DNA of 64,000 bases. Origin: Arcuatula senhousia (lineage: Eukaryota > Mollusca > Bivalvia > Mytilida > Mytilidae). Location of the stretch: NCBI GenBank assembly GCA_963971305.1, contig OZ020307.1, positions 12,847,501 to 12,911,500 of the forward strand, read 5' to 3'. The position numbers and the translations under genes were made by a program. This document shows, in pieces, positions 12,101-24,100 of this stretch (position 1 is the first letter of the stretch; every line of letters begins with the position of its first letter). The notes beneath the pieces were generated by a model. The model had not been told where the DNA came from and made no database searches. It saw only the letters and a list, made by a program, of their open reading frames with translations.

Positions 12101-15100
12101 ACAATGTTGTTTCCGTTTCTTAATAGGTTGTGTCGCGTACACTTATTCCACATCTCATTTTCTTCTATTACTAGTATCAATTTCAATTTAAGTGTCATCA
12201 TTCAGTCGAAAACTTGCAAGAAAATGAGTAAAAACATTTTTAATATATTATAAGACGAGCTAATAAAATTTTGAAGACATTCGTAGCGCCACAATCGGAC
12301 CGTTGCAGTTTGTTGTTAAATAGTTTGGTCATTAGATATTTTGAAAAACTTATAAAATATTATTATTTAGCTTCAAAAACTATTTTTAAGAGAATCGACT
12401 TTATTACATTTTGCTCAAAATAATGATTTGCTGTCAGCAAAGTGGATTTTCTGTGGGTTTAAGACGATTTAAATGTGTAAAAAATAAACAAATTTATAAT
12501 TTCTGAATCGTACCGGTCATGATAAAGTTATTGAAATCCGGAAACAAGTTTTGACAGATTTGAACCATCGTTAACTTTCAAACATATTTTTAAAAGTAGA
12601 ACACACAAATAGATAAAAATAAACCTCATGTTTTACAATGATCATATTCTAATTGTAAAATACAAAAAATACAGACATTAACCTATTTTAATTGAGATAT
12701 TACAACTGAAATACACTTAAATTCTGTCAATTGTTTATGCTTTTTTAAATTTGTAAAATATTTAAAACATTACAATAAAAACTCTCATTAAGGGAGTTTT
12801 GGAATTCTGAAATATATGTCTACCTAAATCACTAACAAGTTTTACTCTGTTTAGCCCTCTTTAAAGTGCTTGTAAACCAAAGTCAATACATAAATTTTCC
12901 CAAAACCAGAAGGCCCCCCTTTTTCTTCATAAATAACAAAACTGCACCATGGGAAATCTTTACGACCAGGCAAAAAAGTTGCCTTAAGGTATACTCTAAA
13001 CAATAAAACAAAAATTAGCCGTGTGTCCACCCAGTAAATAAGCACGTATTTTGAAATTGTCACTGCACTACTATTATTTTGAAGCTGATTGGTTGGTAGT
13101 GAGTGACCTGGCTTACATTGGGAAGGAATTATTAAACCAACTCAATAACTGTACCTTGTATTACACTCCTTGGTAGACCCCCTTTATTCATACAGTACTC
13201 CATATGGTCTGTCGGTAATATGGGTAGTACATACTTCCAGAGGTCCTTCTTAGAGTGGGTGTCCAGAATCTGGGTCAGTCTTTTATGGAGATCCACCACA
13301 TTTCTTCAAAAAGAACAATGCTTAGTTTAAAATTATTCCATGCTTAGTAACATGTGTCAAACACTCTGTTGCAGTGCCTTTAATATTTATGGAAAATTCA
13401 TTAACTCTAAACTTGCTTTGAGATGGATAGACACACAAACAGTCTAAAAAACTATTATGCCCCTTCAAATTTGCAGCATGTGCAAATAAATTCTCAGGTC
13501 TAACATAACTCATCTAACCAAAGATTAAAATATATTTTAAAATATAGAGTAAAGCAACTATACTAACTTTCTTGTGTCATATTCCAGCATTGCCTTCTTC
13601 AACTGTGATCTTTCTTTTGTGGTCAGTAGATAATATGCCTGTAAAGAAACAAGATTTCAATGATGAAATGTTCACTTTATATATCACTCACTTCTTAAAT
13701 GAGGGCTAATTCTCATAAATTCTGAGGCATTTGTCAAGCACCAGAAATCTAAGTTGGCTCATTAAACAGGAAGGTAATAAGCAACAAACCTGAAAACACA
13801 TCACACTATATGAGAATCCTTCCTTAAGCTGCAAACCGAATATTAAAATATCAGAAGCCTATTTTTAATAGTAGCTGAAAAAATTGCTGTAGAGGGAAGT
13901 AAATTAGAAAATATAAGGCAGTCACAAATGTACATATTTTAAATGCTATTGCATCTTCCTCATTTATATAAAACATACAAATATGGTTAACTCTTTACCG
14001 TTTGGGTATTTTTATAGAGAATATTGCTTCAAAATGGTGTCTTTCTTTTTTATACTTGCATACAATCAAATACCAAGGGAATACCAACAGGTTATACCTT
14101 ATTGGTCTTAGGTGATAATATTGTTTCATAATTTGGGTCAATGTTGAAAAATTGAACATGTTGGTTACCATGGCAACCATCAATAAGTACATATTTATAT
14201 GATATGTATGCCCAAAATTAATGGTTGTTCATTTTCAATTGCAGATAATATAAAGATAAATGTTGAAATAGAGTCAGATTACTTTTTATTTAGGTAGCAT
14301 ATATTCCTAAGTTGACTTTTTAAACAAGGTTTGGTAAAATTGTCAATGATAATAGCTTTTAATTGGTTGCTAGGCAACCACTGTAATCTTTCAAAAATAT
14401 GAAAAAATGCTATAAACCTGAATATTTTTGGGAAGTTGTGCCATTGCTACCTTATAAATGCGTTATTTCAAAAATGTTTAGTTGTTGTGATAAATATACA
14501 ACACAAAGCAGCCTTAGCAACCATGGTTGCTATGGTAAGGGAGCAAAATAACTCTGTTGATTTAACAAAAATTTGAAATTAACGTTACTTTTCCAAATAT
14601 TTTAATATTTAATTTTTCAAAAAGCATAAATAAGTTTTATGGTATGTATATTGTTGACATGATTAGGTATTGGTCAATGTCTACAACATCTGACCTTGAT
14701 TATTTATCCACAAGGTCATATGAATTTTAACCTTTAAGTTAGTAATAATTCAAAGTGTACGATATTTTGCGTAAAAAATGTACCATACTGAAATGGCACT
14801 GCATATATATACGTTAGAATTTCTTAAAACACGATATCATTAACCTGAAAATGATTTTGTTACCATATGAACACCTGAGTGATTATGTCAATCGGTGAGT
14901 TTTACGTCAAAGCAACACTATAGGTAAATGATGATGATGAGAAATATTGGGTAGGAAACAGTAGACCACTGGAAAGCGGGAGAGATGAGTATAAGTGGCG
15001 GAAAATTTAGTCTGCGTGGTGCAATGAATGCTTGGCAGCTCACAAAGAGATTTTTTTTATGTGGAAGCAGCTCGATACTCTCCACATGCGTTGGTCAACT

Positions 15101-18100
15101 AGGGTCAGCGTTAAGGCTTTCTGTATAATGACGTGATGCGGATGATGCCCTTTGCAGCAACAGCCAACTAGGATACACACCTCGGTTATTCTGTAGGCTG
15201 TGCATTTACGTCAAATCCAGAGACGCTAAGTCGCCGCTTACTTACACTAATAAACGAAAAACAAAAACAAAAAAAGGAACAAACTACACAAAAACAACAG
15301 GAGACACAAAAGCACTTTAACATTGACAGTACTTAAAATGTTTGGGCAATATATGTATATTGTTACAATGACATCTATAATGTGTTTGTGTCTAGTGTGT
15401 GAGGCGTCGGTATTGGTCCTAATATGTCACTGCTCTAAAAATCAGAGAGGTACCAATGGGGAAAAATGTCTTAAGTTCGAAAAGGCAGAGACAAACCCAG
15501 TTAAAACAAACGAGAACAGCACATTGAAACACAAAAACATATAAAACAAGTGAAAGTCAACCAACAACGTGCACCCAGGTCGTTAGAGGAGTAAACTCGC
15601 GTGTCAGGAAGTGTAAGCAATTTCAGATTGTTTTAATTCAGCATGGAAAGCCCAACATCTGTGCTCTGAGAGAGGTAGAAATCCAAAAAGCGCATGATGT
15701 CTGCAATAACATGTTTAAGTTAAGACAACAAATGAGGAGTAACATAACCCTGTGTTATCAATGTGTGTGACAAGTGTGGCAGATGTATGTTCCATAAGCT
15801 CTGGAATATGAACGAATCATGCAGTTGCGATTTGTAAACTTCATAAGCCGGAGCGTAAAAAATGTTGCTACATGTGCTACACAGGAAGGTAAAGCTAGAG
15901 CGAACTAAATGTTGCTACATAAGATGGTAAAGTTAACATTGCATATTCAGAATAACTTCATTCACTGTTTTATTGACATCACTGTGCTTCTTGGCAAGTG
16001 TGACAGAAACAGAGCCTTAAAATAATACTGTCTGTCTGATTGTGTTAACAAAATACGTATTTGCAGTCAGATCATGAGTGAATGACACCCGAACAATCCT
16101 TTTATTTTTTTCAATAAATTCATAATTTGTTCATGCATGACCATTTGCCCTATATAAGATATTACATTACTTTGGTTTGCAGAATTTGGCAGTAAAATCG
16201 CCAATACACCTGAAATAAGAATATGTCCAAAAGACATAATGCCCCATCTTGCAACATTTATTTTTTTCCGCAATCACTAGGTGCACCTACCATAACAAAA
16301 TGGTTTCTATGGCACTTATCAGTAAGACGAAATGGACTTGAAGCATTCTTCTATAGGTGGTCATTCATGCAGAAAATATAGGTCACAGCCAGCGCTTCTG
16401 AAACATACATTGTGCCAAGCATTAGTAGGTGCACCTACTATACCAATATAGTTGATGTGGCACATGTCTGTAAGTGGGAATAGACTTTATCCCTACTTCT
16501 GTAAGTGGCCATTCATGCGGAAGATATAAGTCACATCCAGCATCTGAAGCATCCATCGGGCTTAGCATCACCAGGTGCACCTACCATAACAATATGATTG
16601 ATGTGGCATTTGTCAGTTTTAACCATTCTTTTGTAAGTAGTCATTCATGCGGAAAATACAGGTCACACATCCAGCATCCGAGGCATGCATTGTGATAAAC
16701 ATGACTAGTTGCACCTACCATACCAATATGATTAATGTGGCATTTGTTAGTAAATGGGAATTTGGAAATATTGGAATTAATGACGGACGAACGGACCCGA
16801 ACAATATATGCCCCTCTTCTTTCGGAGATGGGGCATAAAAATACTATGTGCATGCATGCTACTAGTATCATGTTGCTGAGCATACCCCCTGCTGTTTTAA
16901 CTGTTATTCCCCCATTTATAATGATTAAGTGCTAGAACAAGAACAAGTTTATACTTTTGGGATAGATACATTAACAACACAAAGCTGTACGTGTATAGAT
17001 CCTCCAGATATTCTTATCTTATTCAATGATTTAACACAGGGTTAGAAATCCCTGAATAGTCTTTTTTTTTCAAAGAATTCTGCCCCTCATATTCATGCGT
17101 ATGTTAAAACTATTTTCTTTTCTATTGTCAATTTCATCTCATATTGTATAAGAGTGTACAAAGTTTCATTTTTTTTAAATTTTGACACAACTATGAGAAG
17201 CAAACTAAAGCACAAACAGACCATTGTCCCTAACGTACTTTTCTTTCCTAGGTTTAAATAACAATTTTAAAAAAATCATTATGGGCTATAAGCCACAGGC
17301 GTTTGGGTTCAGGATTTTTTTTTATTAATAACGTGTATATAAAAAAATTCATACTCGTCTATATACTATTTCCATAAATAGTGGAAATAGTATATAGACG
17401 AGTATGAAAATTTTTATATACACGTTATTAATAAAATAAATCCTGAACCCAAACGCCTGTGCTATAAGCCTGCAGATTGGATCAATGTATAATAAAAGTA
17501 CTGTCGGTCTTCAACTTTTTGTTTGAACCTCTTCTCTTCGCAGTTATTTAGTCTATTCCATATTGTGAAAGTAAAAACTATTTCATAAAATTCAGACTGG
17601 AAGTAAATCCAAATAATATATATGTCAACCATCACTATTATATTATATTGTTATATCTGTGTCCCAATTGGATTGTAAATAATGTATACCTACGTCATGT
17701 ATAACATTGTAATTAATTTTATATTTTATATTTGTTATCAATAGTTATGATTTTCGTCCCCACTTCGTCCGTCACAGTTTTGTGAATTAAACTTTTCAGA
17801 AATCTCTGGTCAAACAGATAATAAAATGTTAATAGTATCATGTTGCTTGAAAAAAAGTTCAAACCTTATAAACATGTAAACCATGTACATTGTGATCTTT
17901 TATAATTTACTTTGACTATATCCCCTTCTCAAAAGACAAAGCAAATTTGAAGAAGAAGCAGGACAATGATAATACCGGCTATTGTTTCCACAGTGACTTG
18001 AGAAAATTTTACATGTGCAAAATCCTATAAAAAGGACAATAGGGGGAAATGGTAGACAGCAGTCTAATTCTAACCTGTTGTCTACAAACTTCTTCTATGT

Positions 18101-21100
18101 ATTATTCTTTTCTTTGTATAAAATTTTACACCGTTTTTCAGATTTCCAGTGGTTAACCGGTAAACGAAAACATTGCGAGAATGCAAAAATAATAAAACAA
18201 ATATACATACATGTTCGAATTAATAGCACACGGATAGCGTGTAACTGTTTACTGATAGCATATTAGATTCATATTTATTTATTTATCCTTCCGTCATTTA
18301 GGAGTTTAAATTTCCTTTCCTTCAGAACAACATAGCCAGGAATAGCAAACAATAAATATAGAAAAAAATTTTGTTATTTTTAGTAAGACATTAAAATTTA
18401 AAAATAGAAAAAAAAATCATTTCAAAAGTTATTAAACTGAAATTCGTCATTCTAATAAAAGGGGTAATATGCAATATATTCGTTTCCTATGCTATAACAC
18501 TCACAAAACGGCTCCAGAGGCTGAAAACGCGATGTCATTTTTTCACGTTTTGTTTTTCACGTCCACATTTTAGACAACGCTACCGCGACGTCCTAAATAT
18601 TGACTTTGACTCGAAATATCGCTAACTTTAAACGATCGCTGGCAGTTTATTACATAAGCTAAAATTATGCAGTTTATATCAAATGAAAGCTAATTTTCTC
18701 CTCAAAATTTTGTTCGATTTACTTTTTCCTATTCAATTCTTGAAAAAAGTTATTCGTCGTCAAGTAAAAACATTAGAAAAAAACGCGATTTACTTCCGCG
18801 ACTGAAATCGAAAGTGAAAAACAATTGTTTACAGTTTTTTATGAGATCGGTTAAAATATAAATTTCCATCACATTAAGATAGAGAATTTTGCTACCTTTT
18901 TAGACATAAATTTCTTTTTTCTCTAAACCACGAAATAATCATACCGCTGATGATTTTGTCTCGGACACCGATTTTTTAAAGTTGAAAAAAATTACGTCAA
19001 TTTTTTACGGTCTACATACTCTAGTTTTTATAAAATAAATCATTGATTATTATATATTACCAAATAAAATTTGTATTTTTGTAAACTAGAGGAAATCAGC
19101 TTTATTGTCATATATAACACTTATTATTTCAACTAGGTTTTGATAGTTGCATATGACTTCAAAGTTATGCGACCCTTGAAAAAACGCTTATGACCCGAAT
19201 TCGGGTCATAGGAACGGTAAAGAGTTAAAACTGACCTTTTGTTTGAATGTTTTGCCATCTTTCTTGACTTCAGGGACCTGCCAGTCAGAGGAGGCATGAC
19301 TTGTGTTGGAGGATGATATAGAATTAAAAGATGGGGTTCTGGTTGGAAGGCTTCCACTTGTTCTTACACCTACAAATAAGAAAATATAAGCCAGTCACAT
19401 TTTCTGCAATATTACTATTATTCTTTTTAATCTAAAACAAGGAGTGCTTTAACCATTCCCTCCCTAACCCTGCATAAAAGAAATTGGTGTAGTGGATAAA
19501 ACGTATGGCAACTAACACTAATGTTGCAATTTCCAATAAAATCTCATGGTCTCAGAGAGTGTTGCCAGTCCTTTAGAAGGGATAAAAATTATTTGTCTTA
19601 AAGAGAGTACACAGACAAATTTGACTCATCAGAGTTTCAATTGCAATCATTCACATGAAATTCACCAAATCAAGCTTAATATTATGTGAACCTCACATGA
19701 AAAAGTGAAATGAGCTTTCACATGAATCTCAAGTTAGTTTCACATGAAAATCATGTGAAGTTACTTCACATCAGTTTCACACTATTTTGGTGTTTGCCAG
19801 TTTCATGTGAAACTCATGTGATTTTTATGTGTTATTCAAATGAGATTGTCATGAATTTAATGTGAAGCTTAATTCAGTTGAAACTCATGCCAAATTTTGC
19901 CCATGTAATACCCAATGCAAGTTTTTGAGTTTGATGAGATTAAGCTGAGACTGAGAAAATTAGAACTAAAGAGATATGAATCACCCTGTTATACATAACA
20001 AATTGGCCAAAATAACAGAGTCTTCGCTCTGAAAGATGCGAGTAAACTCGGGCGTGTAAACAGTAAATGTAATTAAACTTATATGTCTGAATAGCTGAGT
20101 CTTTCGGGCATGGGATAGTATAATTTTTAAACAGTTTAACTTTTTATTTTTATTTTAATTAAACAAAAACTAAACAGTGGTGAAGGACGAAAAATTCAAA
20201 TTCTCGCAATCTGATTAAAATTGGTCACAATAAACAAATTTTCTTATCGGCAATTATCGACAGCGGGTGTCAAATTTTAACAGGAAATTGCGTAACCTTT
20301 AACAGGTAATTATTCCTCTCAAATTCACCTAATTATCGTAAGAAATCGCTTGTTTATTCTGCTATTTCTCTGCTATTTAACAATACTAAATAATAAAGTA
20401 ATTAATTTAAATCAGGATAAGATTTTAAAGATTTTCCAAGGGCACTTTTTAAAGAACGAATTTATAAATAATTCGTTTATTTAAAACTGACGACTTTAAA
20501 CAGTATTTTTCAGAAAATTACTCATCAAAATTAAAAGAAAATAAGCCTATCCCATGCAGCAGGATTTCCTCTTTCCAATGATATAAATATTTTACATGTC
20601 CGACTTATAATAAAAGTGTTTACCCTCGAACCATTATACCATGTTTCAACAGAGAATCTGAGGACAATATTGCCAGTATACAAAATCATGCGTAGACCTT
20701 GTTATTTTTCACTTATCGGGAGAGACTTATCTCTTTAGTTTAATTATCTCAGGCTGAGAAGTGTAAGCTGTACTCCTAAACTGTAAACTGGACAGGAACT
20801 CAGCCACATAATCATATAACATGTTACCAATTCAGTGAAAATGAAAAACTTTACACAATTATTGACCCTGCCCAAGAAAAAGATTATTACAATTTTTGCT
20901 GTTATCATTACTTCATTCTTTAATGCTTACTTCTCTCTTTTTCCTCCCCTTTCTAGAATTAGATAACTTCAATCTTGTGTACTTCAATGCCCCACCCCCC
21001 TTTTCCTCCAAAGATGAATATGACAACACTTACTGCCATTATCAGCACTGGGCCTTAACACCTCAACCTGTGGTGCAGAGTCACTGCTCTGTAATAACTG

Positions 21101-24100
21101 TACGAGGCTGGCATGGCTGTAGTTCCTGAAGTTGAAAAGTGGGATGTTAAAATGATTATTAAAATAATCCCTGGAGAGAATGAAACAAAGATTGCCTATT
21201 GGGACATATTTAGATTTCAGAATAGGTAATTTACCATAAAAAAAACAGTACTGTGGATACATTTATTTTTGTGGGTATCAATTTTCAAAGTTCGGTGAAA
21301 AGGGACTGTTTTATGGATTCATAAATTTGTGGTTCTGAAGTCTGTGTTATACAGATCAATGTTATATGTCCTTTTCTTGGGGTATTTGATTTCATGGGTC
21401 ATGGCCATCCATGAACAAGAGTTAACACTAAAGTATGTCTCGCCTGCCGGCACCATCAGAAACAATTATTCTTTCTTACTTCCACTATATTTTGAATTTA
21501 CATGGATTTTCAGTTTCTGAGATCAAAAGATGTTTATAGAACTTAAACATTGCAAATATATGCAATAAAAATAATCAAAGTCACTCAACCGGAAAATCAA
21601 GGTCAAGGTCAAAAGATGGGGATGCAACTGTGCTAAGCTACTACTGGGGCATATGTATACCAAGTTTCATCAACCTAGGACCTATAGTTCTTGAGATATG
21701 GAGGTGCTCGCAAAACTTTTCCATTGCTATTATATGTATTGAAAATTGTCAAAGTCACTCAACCGAAAAATCAAGGTCAAGGTCAAAAGATGGGGATGCA
21801 ACTGTGGTAAGCTACTACTGGGGCATATGCATACCTAGTTTCATCAACCTAGGACCTATAGTTCTTGATATATGGAGGTGCTCGCAAAACTTTTCCATTG
21901 CTATTATATGTATTGAAAATTGTCAAAGTCACTCAACCGGAAAATCAAGGTCAAGGTCAAAAGATGGGGATGCAACTGAGCTAAGCTACTACTGGGGCAT
22001 ATGCATACCAAGTTTCATCAACCTAGGACCTATAGTTCTTGAGATATGGAGGTGCTCGCAAAACTTTTTCATTGCTATTATATGTATTGAAAATTGTCAA
22101 AGTCACTCAACCGGAAAATCAAGGTCAAGGTCAAAAGATGGGGATGCAACTGTGGTAAGCTACTACTGGGGCATATGCATACCAAGTTTCATCAACCCAG
22201 GACCTATAGTTCTTGAGATATGGAGGTGCTCATAAAACTTTTCCAAAAAGTTAACGCCGCCGTCGTCGCCGCCGCCGCCGCCGCCGGTAAAGTAACACCT
22301 ATGTCCCGCTCTGCTTCGCAGGCGAGACAAAAACCACAATATTGATACCCTACAAATAATAATGAAACCACAGTATATGAGAACAATTTGGTATTGTGCT
22401 GAAACAGACCAAAAGAGAAGTTTTGATAAATAAATATTAATAGAGATCTATATCTAAGTTTACAAAAATTGAATTAATCATTATACATGTTGTACTTCTA
22501 TGAAAAAACTTATTTCAATTAATTTTCATTTTGTTGATTAATGAAGATAAATTTATTTATCGATTTGAAGATTGTACAATCAGTTATTTTGATCAGCCTG
22601 CACACAAACACCACAAAAATTATTTGGACTAGAATACTTCACAAAAGTTGATAGAACATAATCACTCCAAGGAACACAATGCTAATTATGAAAATATAAA
22701 AATTCTGTTGTGACAATTCCAAAATTAATTCTTGAAAAAAATTCTGACAAAAACAAACAAGAGTTAACACTCAAGAATGCCTGCCGGCACCATCAGAAAC
22801 AATTATTCTTTCTTACTTCCAATATATTTTGAATTAACATGGATTTTCAGTTTCCGAGATCAAAAGATGTTCATAGAACTTAAACATTGCTAATATATGC
22901 AATAAAATAATCAAAGTCACTCAACCAGAAAATCAAAGTCAAGGTCTAAAGATGGGATGCAACTGGGCTAAGCTATTACTAGGGCATATGCATACCAAGT
23001 TTCATCAACCGAAGACCAATAATACTTGAGATATGGAGGTGTTTGCAAAACCTTAACATTGCCATTACATGTATATGTTTTGAAAATTGTCAAAGTCATT
23101 CAACCTTAAAATCAAGGCCAAGGTGAAAAGATGGGGATGTAACTGTGCTAAGCTACTACTGGGACATATGCATACCAAGTTTCATCAACCTAGGTCTTAT
23201 AGTTCATGAGATATGGAGGTGCTCGCTAAACTTTTCCATTGCTATTATATGTATTGAAAATTGTCAAAGTCACTAAACCGGAAAATCAAGGTCAAGGTCA
23301 AAAGATGGGGATGCAACTGTACTGAGCTACTACTGGGGCACATGCATACCAAGTTTCATCAACCTAGGACTTATAGTTCTTGAGATATGGAGGTGCTCGC
23401 AAAACTTTTCCATTGCTATTATATGTATTGAAAATTGTCAGTCACTCATCCTGAAAATCAAGGTCAAGGTCAAAAGATGGGGATGCAACTGTGCTAAGCT
23501 ACTACTGGGGCATATGCATACCAAGTTTCATCAACCTAGGACCTATAATTCTTGAGATATAGAGATGCTCGCAAAACTTTTCCATTGCTATTATATGTAT
23601 TGAAAATTGTCAGTCACTCAACTGGAAAATCAAGGTCAAGGTCAAAAGATTGGGATGCAAATGTGCTAAGCTACTACTGGGGCATATGCATACCAAGTTT
23701 CATTAACCTAAGACCTACAGTTCTTGAGATATATATGAAGGTGCTCGCAAAACTTTTCAATTGCTACTATACGTATTAAAAATTGTCAAAGTCACTTAAC
23801 TGAAAAATCAAGGTCAAAGTAAAACAAGAGTTAACACTAAAGTATGTCTCGCCTGCCGGCACCATCAGAAACAATTATTCTTTCTTAATTTCACTATATT
23901 TTGAATTAACATGGATTTTCAGTTTCTGAGATCAAAAGATGTTTATAGAACTTAAACATAGCAAATATATGCAATAAAAATAATCAAAGTCACTCAACCA
24001 GAAAATCAAGGTCAAGGTGAAAAGATGATGATGTAACTGTGCTAAGCTACTACTGGGGCATATGCATACCAAGTTTCATCAACCTAGGACCTATAATTCT

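Larger units (their letters stand above)
13991..19224. mobile_element. piggyBac-like element (5.2 kb, degenerate)
   Basis: It is bounded by TTAA at 13987-13990 and 19225-19228. The termini are matching inverted repeats: CTCTTTACCGTT on both. TTAA duplication plus a C[CT]CTTT terminus is the piggyBac signature. No transposase frame survives. It fills almost the whole 5.6-kb intron between delphilin exons 8 and 7 and holds later insertions at 15447-15720, 16275-16840 and 17294-17461. A 22-bp perfect palindrome lies at 19189-19210, near the right end. Confidence 0.65.
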
